This document shows positions 5,696 to 11,853 of a stretch of DNA of 14,048 bases, one piece after another. The notes under the pieces were generated by a model. It had not been told where the DNA came from, did no database searches, and saw only the letters and a program-made list of their open reading frames with translations. Each line of letters begins with the position of its first letter. Positions within the stretch are counted from its first letter, which is position 1. Origin of the DNA: HGM12669 sp048527645 (GTDB lineage: Bacteria; Bacillota; Clostridia; Oscillospirales; CAG-272); NCBI GenBank assembly GCA_048527645.1, contig DBGFNI010000003.1:1-14048 (forward strand), read 5' to 3'. Position numbers and translations under genes: made by a program.

Positions 5696-6550
5696 ATGGA
5701 GCAATTGCATCAGCACAACCCCGAACTGGTTCAGTATGAGATGAAATCGGATATGCTCTATTTTTGGAAATCATCGGATTTGACGCCGTTTCACCATTTT
5801 CACAGCCATGTGGAGGTTGTTTGCAAGCATCGGGGCACATCGCTTGCCTTTGCAGACGGGCACACAGTGCGCATTGAAGCGGGGGACCTCTTCTGGACCT
5901 TTCCCAATCAGATTCATCACTATCAGGATATTGAGCCGGGCGAAAACACGCTTCTGCTGATCCCGGAGCATTATTATTCCGATTATCGGTACATTTTTTA
6001 CAGCTATTTGCCGAAAAGTCCGTGTATCAAGGGCTTTTGGGACAACGCACATTTCCGTTCGCTGTGGGAATTGGTGACCGGCAATGTGGGAAAAGGGAAA
6101 TTCGGCGACAGCATTGTAAAAGGCTATCTGTGCGCGCTGATGGGTGAAATACTCGAGAACTGTCAGCTGGAGCCAATCCGCGAGCATGATTTTGACGCAC
6201 TCCACGCTGTGGTCAATTATTGCTCACAGAATTATGTGAATAAGTTAACACTGGATTCACTGGAAAAACAGCTGCATATCAGCAAATATCATATCTCCCA
6301 TCTTTTTTCCGCAAAAATGAAAATCAGCTTTAACGATTATATCAATTCTCTGCGCGTGGCGGACGCGTGCTCCCGGCTGCGCGGCGGGCAGCCGATTACG
6401 GAAACGGCGCTTCTCTCCGGCTTTTCCACCATCCGTTCCTTTAACCGGGCGTTTGCAAAGCATATGGGAACGACGCCGCGCGAGTATTGCAGACAGAATA
6501 TGCAATCGGTTGCGCCGCTCAGCGTCCGCGCGGACGCTGAGCAGGCGTGA
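5696..6550 (+). CDS. AraC-family transcriptional regulator with cupin-like sensor domain
   Basis: The 284-residue protein combines an N-terminal AraC-binding/cupin domain with a C-terminal AraC DNA-binding domain. The cupin part shows HHFHSHVEVV (33-42), a glycine turn and VRIEAGDLFWTFPNQIHHY (58-76), the usual fold that binds a sugar or other small ligand. The DNA-binding part has two helix-turn-helix units: LDSLEKQLHISKYHISHLF (186-204) and ITETALLSGFSTIRSFNRAF (234-253), ending with MGTTPREYC (257-265), the family hallmark. The ATG at 5696 has a strong GGAGGGG at 5682-5688; in-frame codons upstream lie over the promoter. It is divergent from a dehydrogenase and precedes a solute-binding lipoprotein, so it likely regulates uptake and oxidation of one carbohydrate-type ligand and its own gene; this role is inference. 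The last codons contain a perfect 26-bp palindrome. Confidence 0.92.
   Translation: MEQLHQHNPELVQYEMKSDMLYFWKSSDLTPFHHFHSHVEVVCKHRGTSLAFADGHTVRIEAGDLFWTFPNQIHHYQDIEPGENTLLLIPEHYYSDYRYIFYSYLPKSPCIKGFWDNAHFRSLWELVTGNVGKGKFGDSIVKGYLCALMGEILENCQLEPIREHDFDALHAVVNYCSQNYVNKLTLDSLEKQLHISKYHISHLFSAKMKISFNDYINSLRVADACSRLRGGQPITETALLSGFSTIRSFNRAFAKHMGTTPREYCRQNMQSVAPLSVRADAEQA
6517..6542. repeat. Perfect 26-bp palindrome inside the end of the AraC-family gene
   Basis: GCTCAGCGTCCGC (6517-6529) is followed directly by its exact reverse complement GCGGACGCTGAGC (6530-6542), ending 5 bases before the stop codon. There is no T-run after it, so it is not a standard terminator. It encodes LSVRADAE near the protein's C-terminus, a part outside the conserved domain. 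Confidence 0.95.
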
Positions 6551-6572
6551 GCGGGGAAGAGAGGCATTGCTT

Positions 6573-6597
6573 CCCGGCACCTATGGTGGGGTTTTTT
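6573..6597 (+). terminator. Probable (attenuator-like) terminator between the AraC-family gene and the binding protein
   Basis: CACC (6578-6581) pairs with GGTG (6585-6588) across loop TAT, and CCC (6573-6575) with GGG (6589-6591) across a GG bulge, followed by T6 (6592-6597). The CCC arm also belongs to an alternative hairpin GGGAAG (6554-6559)/CTTCCC (6570-6575), so the two structures exclude each other. The terminator is moderate in strength. Confidence 0.55.
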
Positions 6598-6663
6598 CTT
6601 GTTTGACCGTTCTTCAACGGACAGTGGTTTGAGCCGCAGACGGGCGGCAGAATGGGGCAATAT

Positions 6664-8178
6664 ATGAAACAGCACTTGTACCTGATGCGTCTTGCGCTTC
6701 TTTTGGTATGCACGGCGTCGTTGCTTTGCGGGTGTTTTCAGAGAACATCGCGGCAGCCGGACTATTTTGTGCACATGAAGGGTGTAGACCCGGAGACGGG
6801 GCTTTCGCCCTCCTGGGATTATGAAGGGGGCAGCTTCACCATCGGTTTGCCCAACCCGGATTATCAAGCGAGCTGCGACGATATCTGGGTAGAGGAGGAC
6901 GCCGCCCGCAGCGGCGACCCGATTTATGATTCGGTAATCAAACGGAAAAACGATATGGCGGATAAATACGGCGTGACACTGGCGGTGGTATACAGCCAGG
7001 GCGATCAGTCGGAAAATCATTTTGTCAGCAACAGCGTCAACGCGGGAGACGGACTGTTTGACGCGGTGATGGTTTCCGGCAAGGCGGCTTATATTCTGTC
7101 CTGCCAGGGATATTTTCGCGATATGTACAGCAATGAATATATCGATTTGTCACGGGGAGAAATCTGGGATCAGAATTTTGTGCAGAGCATGACGCTCAAC
7201 GGGCATCTGTATTATCTGCTCGGAGAGATCTCCTGCTCGGATAACCGTGCGACGCACGCCATAGTCTTTAATAAGCGTATTCTGGACAAATACGATTTTC
7301 TGCCTGATGCGGAGACATTTTACGATATGGCGCGCAACGGCGAGTGGACGCTGGATAAAATGCTCTACTATACGGAAATGCTGCGTGCAGACACGGACGG
7401 CGACGGCAGTTACACTTCAAACGATCTCTGCGGCTTGCAGTATTCCACGGACGCGATCCTCGCGTTTTTACAGGGATGCGGTGTAAACATCGCGCAGCGC
7501 AATGACCGCGCGGAATACGGCATTCAGTATAACGGCTTCAGCGCGAAGCTGGATGAGATTTGGGTGCGGATCATGCAGACGCAAAACCATTATTTTGCGC
7601 GCAACCGCACGGTGGATTTTCAGTATGAGCCGGTGGTCAGCAGCATTGAGCAGACCATGGAGGAGGATCGGGTACTGTTTTATGAGTGCACGGTGGGCGA
7701 AATCGAACAGATGCGGCGCTATGATATTGAATTCGGCATTCTTCCCATTCCGAAATACGACGAACAGCAGAAAAATTATATTTGTGCGGCGTATGAATAT
7801 TCCACAATGTTTTTATCCGTGCCGATATCGAATTTGGACGATGAGAATACCGGAAACATTCTGACCGCACTTGCCTGGGAGGGCAAAAACACGCTGACGC
7901 CGGCATTCTACGACGTGACGCTGAAGGGCAAGGTGGTCAAGGATGTCGAATCGCGGGAGATGCTCGACATTATCTTTTCCTCCAAATCGTATGATTTGGG
8001 CGTCTTTGCGGATTGGAGCGGATGCTCCAACTGGATTCGCCGCGGCTTTAACGAATATGTGTTTCAGATGTCTGCGCTGTATGAACGCTTCGGAAGCAAG
8101 GCGAAGCGCCTGATTGCACAGCAGATGACCACAGACGCTTATCTCCCGTTGGAGAGCGAAGGGGGAGGAACGGGATGA
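6664..8178 (+). CDS. Lipoprotein extracellular solute-binding protein (carbohydrate-type)
   Basis: The 504-residue protein has a lipoprotein signal peptide: basic start, hydrophobic core (residues 8-21) and lipobox LCGC with lipidated Cys24, so it should be anchored on the outer face of the membrane. The mature protein resembles the large (about 450-550 residue) solute-binding proteins of Clostridia that serve ABC uptake of oligosaccharides or glycosides: DAVMVSG (133-139), the HLYYLLGEIS region (181-190), VFNKRILDKY (201-210), NGEWTLDKMLYY (225-236) and FGILPIPKYDEQQKNY (357-372). An EF-hand-like loop DTDGDGSYTSND sits at 243-254, a calcium-site pattern found in other members. ATG 6664 is preferred because it starts the signal peptide directly; ATG 6652 adds four residues and neither ribosome site is strong. 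No permease or ATPase gene is adjacent. Expression may depend on read-through from the upstream regulator gene. Confidence 0.85.
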   Translation: MKQHLYLMRLALLLVCTASLLCGCFQRTSRQPDYFVHMKGVDPETGLSPSWDYEGGSFTIGLPNPDYQASCDDIWVEEDAARSGDPIYDSVIKRKNDMADKYGVTLAVVYSQGDQSENHFVSNSVNAGDGLFDAVMVSGKAAYILSCQGYFRDMYSNEYIDLSRGEIWDQNFVQSMTLNGHLYYLLGEISCSDNRATHAIVFNKRILDKYDFLPDAETFYDMARNGEWTLDKMLYYTEMLRADTDGDGSYTSNDLCGLQYSTDAILAFLQGCGVNIAQRNDRAEYGIQYNGFSAKLDEIWVRIMQTQNHYFARNRTVDFQYEPVVSSIEQTMEEDRVLFYECTVGEIEQMRRYDIEFGILPIPKYDEQQKNYICAAYEYSTMFLSVPISNLDDENTGNILTALAWEGKNTLTPAFYDVTLKGKVVKDVESREMLDIIFSSKSYDLGVFADWSGCSNWIRRGFNEYVFQMSALYERFGSKAKRLIAQQMTTDAYLPLESEGGGTG

Positions 8179-8232
8179 GGCAGCGCCAGCGCACAGCCTC
8201 CCGCATTTATTGAGCCAAACGCAGAAAAACGC

Positions 8233-8261
8233 TTGACATTTTGTGCGATTTTTCTTATAAT
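8233..8261 (+). promoter_or_regulatory. Perfect-consensus sigma-A promoter of the aspartate kinase gene
   Basis: TTGACA (8233-8238), 17 bases, TATAAT (8256-8261): both hexamers and spacing match the consensus exactly. An AT-rich stretch with two AATATT copies follows. The leader to the GTG at 8313 is only about 45 bases, too short for a lysine riboswitch. Confidence 0.95.
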
Positions 8262-8312
8262 ATTTAATAATATTCAATTTTTCGGGGGTCCCGGAGAAAC
8301 GGAGAAGAAAAA

Positions 8313-9665
8313 GTGGACAGTGCAGCGGCAGTAAAAGTAATCAAATTCGGCGGCAGCTCTTTGGCGGACGCCCGCCAGTTTCGCAAGGTGAAGGATATTG
8401 TGAAGTCGGATTCCAGCAGACGGTATGTGATTCCCTCTGCGCCGGGCAGACGGTTTGACGGCGATGAAAAGGTGACGGATTTGCTCTATCAGTGCTATGA
8501 CATGGCAGTGCGCGGGGAGAGCATTGACGATCTGTTTCAGAAAATCATGGACCGCTACGACGGTATTATCCGTGATTTGGGGCTGGGTCTGGATTTGTCT
8601 GCACAGTATACGGTGATCAAAAACGGTTTTCTGTGCCATGTGGGGCGCGACTATGCCGCCAGCCGCGGCGAGTATCTGAACGGGCTGGTGCTCTCCGAGT
8701 ATCTCGGCTTTCACTTTATTGACGCGGCACGGGTGATCTATTTCAAGGAGGACGGCACCTTTGACGCGGAAAAGACCAATCAGCTGATGAGCGAGTTGCT
8801 CTCCCGCCATGTGCATGCGGTGATTCCCGGCTTTTACGGCTCAATGCCCAACGATACGATCAAGACCTTTTCCCGCGGCGGGTCCGACGTGACGGGATCC
8901 ATCGTGGCGCGGGCGGCAAACGCCGATTTGTATGAGAACTGGACGGATGTCTCCGGCTTTCTGATGGCGGATCCCCGCATTGTAGACAATCCCAAGCCAA
9001 TTTCGGTGATTACATACCACGAGCTGCGCGAGCTGTCCTACATGGGCGCGACCGTGCTGCATGAGGATGCGATTTTCCCGGTGCGTTATGCCGGCATCCC
9101 GATCAACATCCGCAACACCAATGCGCCGGAGGATCCCGGCACGCTCATTGTTGCCAAGACCGGCGATGACACGCCCTACCGAACGGATGAGATCGTGACG
9201 GGAATCGCCGGGAAACGCGGCTTCCGGGTGCTGAATATCCAGAAGGATAAAATGAATCAGGAGGTTGGCTTTGGCCGCAAGGTGCTGGAAGTGATTGAGG
9301 AGCACGGCATCTGCTTTGAGCATCTGCCATCCGGCATTGACACCATGAGTGTTGTCTTAAACGGGCATGACGTAGAAGGTGAACTGGATGCGATTGTGAA
9401 TGACATTTGCCACGAGACACAGCCGGATTCCATCACCATAGACGGCGGACTGGCGCTGATTGCCGTGGTGGGACGCGGCATGATCTGCGCGAAGGGCACG
9501 GCTTATCGCGTGTTCAAGGCAGTGGCGCAGGCGGAAATCAACATCCGCATGATCGACCAGGGCTCCTCCGAATTGAATATCATCATCGGTGTGGACGAAA
9601 AGGATTATGAAAAAGCGCTGCGTTCCATCTATATGGAATTTGAAAGTGATAACCGCATCAAATAA
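8313..9665 (+). CDS. lysC: Aspartate kinase (aspartokinase)
   Basis: The 450-residue protein phosphorylates aspartate with ATP, the first step toward lysine, diaminopimelate, threonine and methionine. The N-terminal amino-acid-kinase domain (about 1-285) shows KFGGSS (11-16), ASRGEYLNG (116-124), SRGGSDVTGS (187-196), the DVSGFLMADPRIV segment (212-224) and YMGATVLHEDAIFP (243-256), all family landmarks. Two C-terminal ACT domains (about 297-372 and 380-450) suggest feedback control by end-product amino acids. KFGGSSLAD and PSAPGRR replace the more common KFGGTSVAD and VSA forms, as in a clostridial subgroup. GTG at 8313 is the start: GGAG lies 8 bases upstream and the KFGGSS lysine follows at residue 11. 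It is a single gene behind a very strong promoter with its own terminator. Confidence 0.95.
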   Translation: MDSAAAVKVIKFGGSSLADARQFRKVKDIVKSDSSRRYVIPSAPGRRFDGDEKVTDLLYQCYDMAVRGESIDDLFQKIMDRYDGIIRDLGLGLDLSAQYTVIKNGFLCHVGRDYAASRGEYLNGLVLSEYLGFHFIDAARVIYFKEDGTFDAEKTNQLMSELLSRHVHAVIPGFYGSMPNDTIKTFSRGGSDVTGSIVARAANADLYENWTDVSGFLMADPRIVDNPKPISVITYHELRELSYMGATVLHEDAIFPVRYAGIPINIRNTNAPEDPGTLIVAKTGDDTPYRTDEIVTGIAGKRGFRVLNIQKDKMNQEVGFGRKVLEVIEEHGICFEHLPSGIDTMSVVLNGHDVEGELDAIVNDICHETQPDSITIDGGLALIAVVGRGMICAKGTAYRVFKAVAQAEINIRMIDQGSSELNIIIGVDEKDYEKALRSIYMEFESDNRIK

Positions 9666-9717
9666 CAGCCCAACCGTTATGTGTTGCCATGCGGCGGGCG
9701 GCTTGCTGCAAAACGAC

Positions 9718-9757
9718 AAAAAACGCTCGGTTCTGTTTTTAGAACCGGGCGTTTTTT
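9718..9757 (+). terminator. Bidirectional terminator between lysC and the DUF896 gene
   Basis: A 12-bp stem (9723-9734 with 9741-9752, one G-U pair) has loop GTTTTT and T6 at 9752-9757. The A-run at 9718-9723 provides a T-run on the minus strand, so it can also end the thiT-DUF896 transcript that stops at 9766. Confidence 0.95.
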
Positions 9758-9765
9758 GTTTCTTA

Positions 9766-9981
9766 TTATTTGTCGTCGTTTTGCTTTCGGCGCAGCGGAA
9801 CCTTGGAGCCGTCAGGATACTGGATCACGGTATGATCCAGCGTGCCGCGCAGCGCAGCGCGGTATGCCTTGAGATATTCTTCGCGCAGCAAAGACTGCTC
9901 CTGCTTTTCCGCTTCGGTTAGTCCCTGTGCTTTCTCTTTTCTTGCCAGCGCATTGATGCGGTCGATGGCGGTTTTTTCCAT
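9766..9981 (-). CDS. DUF896 family protein (YnzC-like)
   Basis: The 71-residue protein matches the DUF896 family of small Bacillota proteins. Visible are the N-terminal helix INALARKEKAQGLTEAEKQEQ (9-29), a turn and a second helix LLREEYLKAYRAALRGTLDHT (30-50) followed by the short strand VIQYPDGSKVPL (51-62). The family fold is a two-helix hairpin; Bacillus subtilis YnzC is linked to the SOS regulon, but its biochemical role is unknown. The ATG at 9981 has AGGAA 9 bases upstream; the longer frame from 10008 would include the ribosome site itself. It lies 81 bases downstream of thiT on the same strand and may be co-transcribed, since no T-run terminator separates them. Confidence 0.9.
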   Translation of the reverse strand: MEKTAIDRINALARKEKAQGLTEAEKQEQSLLREEYLKAYRAALRGTLDHTVIQYPDGSKVPLRRKQNDDK

Positions 9982-10021
9982 TGCTTGCAATTCCTTTCTG
10001 CGGTGCATGGCAAACTGACAT

Positions 10022-10057
10022 ACCGTGCCGCGCGCTGTTCCGATGCGGAACGACGGT
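10022..10057 (-). other. Hairpin between thiT and the DUF896 gene
   Basis: GTTCCG (10037-10042) pairs with CGGAAC (10046-10051) and outer ACCGT (10022-10026) with ACGGT (10053-10057). There is no T-run on either side, so it is more likely an RNA processing or stabilising structure than a terminator. Confidence 0.5.
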
Positions 10058-10062
10058 AAAAC

Positions 10063-10884
10063 TTACTTTGTGGACTTGGACGCCGCGCGGACTGCAAACA
10101 GCGCGCCGGCAACCAGTGCGCCGATGACGGTGACGCAGAGAACGGCGATCCAGTTGACCTGGCTGATCTGGGCAATTGCAAATTCACCCGTCTCGGCATT
10201 CTGCAATTTGGAGAAGATTGCGGCGACGTCAAACACCAAAACACCGGCGCAAATCAGTCCTGCGATCGCGGACAGCACTGTTTTTCCCGTCGAGACAGAA
10301 TCGGGTGCGATGCGTGTGGGGCGCTCCTTGGAAAAGTCCACCGTGCTGCCCAGATAGCAGGCGACGATCACGGTGATCAGGGTTTCCGGCAGCATATAGG
10401 TTGCATTGTATATCAGGGAATACACGGTTGCCGCCGCGGTGGGGATCGAAATGCCCGCCCAGACGGTCGCGCCGGAAATGACGTGGCAGATATAGCGAAG
10501 CAGGCACACGAGGGTGGCGCCCAGCGCCAGCGCGGTTGCCTGATTTTTGATTGTCTTGCGGAAGATGCCGCCCAGCCCCGTGAAGGCATAAGCGATGACA
10601 TAGTCAAGCAGAATCACGGCCAAAATGCTCTGCCAGGTGGTGACCCAGGACAGCGTGTTCAGACCGAGCAGCTGCTGCAGCACGCCGAAGACAAGTCCCG
10701 CACCCAAGCCCCATTTGATTCCCCAACGGTAGGAGAGCAGAACCATGGGCAGCATGCAGGCGATGGTCACAGAGCCGCCGTAAGGCAGATCCACCAGCTT
10801 GATCAGGCTCAGTACGGTGGCAAGCGCAATAAAGAGAGCACTTTCCACCAAGGGACGGATAGAGTTTGCTGTTTTGTTTTTCAT
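10063..10884 (-). CDS. thiT: Thiamine ECF-transporter substrate-binding protein ThiT, C-terminally extended
   Basis: The first about 180 of 273 residues match ThiT (YuaJ), the S-component that captures thiamine for an energy-coupling-factor transporter. It has six hydrophobic segments: about 11-31, 36-52, 58-73, 85-106, 115-137 and 152-178. Residues matching known thiamine contacts are Asp94-Tyr95 (LLDYVIAYAF), Trp142 in GATVWAG and Tyr155/Tyr159-Asn160 in VYSLIYN. An extension of about 90 residues carries two more hydrophobic segments (about 201-222 and 244-266) and a basic tail; usual family length is about 180-200. The gene has its own TPP riboswitch, which independently supports the substrate. 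GAGGTG lies about 7 bases before ATG 10884. The ECF ATPases and T-component are not in the window, as usual for group II ECF systems. Confidence 0.93.
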   Translation of the reverse strand: MKNKTANSIRPLVESALFIALATVLSLIKLVDLPYGGSVTIACMLPMVLLSYRWGIKWGLGAGLVFGVLQQLLGLNTLSWVTTWQSILAVILLDYVIAYAFTGLGGIFRKTIKNQATALALGATLVCLLRYICHVISGATVWAGISIPTAAATVYSLIYNATYMLPETLITVIVACYLGSTVDFSKERPTRIAPDSVSTGKTVLSAIAGLICAGVLVFDVAAIFSKLQNAETGEFAIAQISQVNWIAVLCVTVIGALVAGALFAVRAASKSTK

Positions 10885-10902
10885 GATAAAACACCTCTGC
10901 AT

Positions 10903-10936
10903 AAAAAAATTCCGCACAGAATACATACCTGTACGG
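10903..10936 (-). terminator. Attenuator terminator of the TPP riboswitch
   Basis: On the minus strand CCGTACAG (10929-10936) pairs with CTGTGCGG (10912-10919), with one G-U pair and a nine-base loop, followed by AA and T7 (10903-10909). It lies between the aptamer and the thiT ribosome site, as expected for transcription control by the riboswitch. Confidence 0.85.
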
Positions 10937-10982
10937 TTTTCTTTTTTTCTGCCGGCGTTTGTGTAGTGAAACACGGTTACTC

Positions 10983-11073
10983 GAAAGATACTCCCTACGT
11001 TGGTATTATCCAAATCAGGTTGAAGGGTTCGGCCTGCGGCCGTCTCAGCTTGTGACAGCACCCCTGATATTTC
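10983..11073 (-). promoter_or_regulatory. TPP riboswitch (THI element)
   Basis: On the minus strand the conserved TPP aptamer blocks are present in order: GGGGTGC, GCTGAGA, GAACCCTT, ACCTGATTTGGATAATACC and GCGTAGGGA-like ACGTAGGGA. A P1 helix can form between GAAA (11070-11073) and TTTC (10983-10986) plus inner A-T pairs. Thiamine pyrophosphate binding is expected to favour the downstream terminator and switch off thiT. Confidence 0.97.
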
Positions 11074-11092
11074 ATGATCCTGTGCAAAAGCG

Positions 11093-11121
11093 ATTATAAC
11101 AGGTTTTTTCGGAAAAGTCAA
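11093..11121 (-). promoter_or_regulatory. Sigma-A promoter of the thiT transcript
   Basis: On the minus strand TTGACT (11116-11121), 17 bases and perfect TATAAT (11093-11098). Transcription would start near 11086, just upstream of the riboswitch aptamer. Confidence 0.9.
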
Positions 11122-11128
11122 TGGGAAA

Positions 11129-11137
11129 TGTTATATT
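11129..11137 (+). promoter_or_regulatory. Possible extended -10 promoter of the thioredoxin gene
   Basis: TG-T-TATATT (11129-11137) fits an extended -10 element, with no good -35 (TCGGAA at the expected place). Predicted leader is about 50 bases. The -35 zone overlaps the thiT promoter on the other strand. Confidence 0.4.
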
Positions 11138-11192
11138 TTTTGCGCGGAATGGGAAAATAAGAACAATCGGAAAAACGAAAGGATGATTTGCC

Positions 11193-11516
11193 ATGATCGT
11201 AACTGCCACGATGGACAGTTTTGAAAAAGAAGTATTTGAAGCGGAGCAGAAGACGGTTCTGCTGGATTTTTACGCGGACTGGTGCGCGCCCTGCAAACAG
11301 CAGGAGCCGGTGCTGCAAAGCCTGGAGGAACAGCCCGATCTGAAAATTGTCAAGGTCAGTGTCGATGCGTGCCCGGATATTGCGGACGCCTTTCATCTCC
11401 ATGCGGTCCCCTCGCTGTATGTGCTGCAGGAAGGAAAGGTTGTCAGCCGCGCGGGCGGCTTTCAGAGCAGGGAAGAGATTCTGGCAATGCTCTTTCAGTG
11501 CGGCGCGGTGCTGTGA
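11193..11516 (+). CDS. Thioredoxin-family protein (WCAPC active site)
   Basis: The 107-residue cytoplasmic protein has the thioredoxin fold order: strand TVLLDFYADW (21-30), active site WCAPC (30-34), strand KIVKVSVD (51-58), the cis-proline loop AVPSLYVL (71-78, Pro73) and GKVVSRAGGFQSREEILAML (81-100). It can reduce disulfides with Cys31/Cys34. The redox motif is CAPC rather than the classical CGPC, which usually changes redox potential or partner choice, and there are extra cysteines at 60 and 103. ATG 11193 has AAAGGA 9 bases upstream. No thioredoxin reductase gene is adjacent. Length matches ordinary thioredoxins. Confidence 0.92.
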   Translation: MIVTATMDSFEKEVFEAEQKTVLLDFYADWCAPCKQQEPVLQSLEEQPDLKIVKVSVDACPDIADAFHLHAVPSLYVLQEGKVVSRAGGFQSREEILAMLFQCGAVL

Positions 11517-11535
11517 AGCGCCGCTCTCCTTTTTT
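11500..11535 (+). terminator. Probable terminator of the thioredoxin gene
   Basis: GCGGCGC (11500-11506) pairs perfectly with GCGCCGC (11518-11524), spanning the stop codon, with T6 at 11530-11535 after the five bases TCTCC. The distance from stem to T-run is a little long. Confidence 0.5.
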
Positions 11536-11853
11536 GGATGCGGCGGCCGTTTGCATACGCGGCGGCTGCCGGACTTTGCCGCATCGGTTTGAATCATTAC
11601 CAAATGATGTATATTGTTTCAGAAAAGTCAAGAAAAAGTCATTGTTTTGTGTTATAATGATCATAGAAACCTTGGCGTTGCCGGGCTTTTTCGGCAATGC
11701 CGTCCCCATTTCGTGCGGCTGAGACATTGAGAACGAACAAATTTGTCTTTGCAGACAGACAAAAATCTTTGCGGAAAATCGAAACACTTTCAGAATCTTT
11801 TTTGTTCCGACGGAGCGGAAAAGGGCGGACGAACACAGAAACGGAGTGATCAT
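11517..11853 (+). other. Thioredoxin-ABC transporter intergenic region with structured leader
   Basis: No gene is supported. After the thioredoxin terminator there is a GC-rich long-range hairpin (GATGCGGC 11537-11544 with GCCGCATC 11578-11585), a perfect dyad ATCATT-ACCA-AATGAT (11593-11608), an extended -10 promoter (11650-11658) and a leader of about 190 bases with at least two stems: 11674-11683 with 11692-11701 (10 bp, one G-U) and TTTGTCT (11742-11748) with AGACAAA (11757-11763). It does not match a riboswitch class that I recognise. Confidence 0.6.
11650..11658 (+). promoter_or_regulatory. Extended -10 promoter of the ABC transporter gene
   Basis: TG-T-TATAAT (11650-11658) is a perfect extended -10 element. 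No TTGACA-like hexamer lies 16-18 bases upstream (AAGAAA there), so an activator or the extended -10 alone may drive it. The dyad at 11593-11608 lies about 45 bases upstream, a place fitting an activator site. Confidence 0.6.

Noticed and set aside
6603..6631. TTGACC as a -35 box for the solute-binding protein
   Set aside because: No acceptable -10 box lies 16-18 bases downstream (GGTTTG there), and the hexamer is part of a small hairpin.
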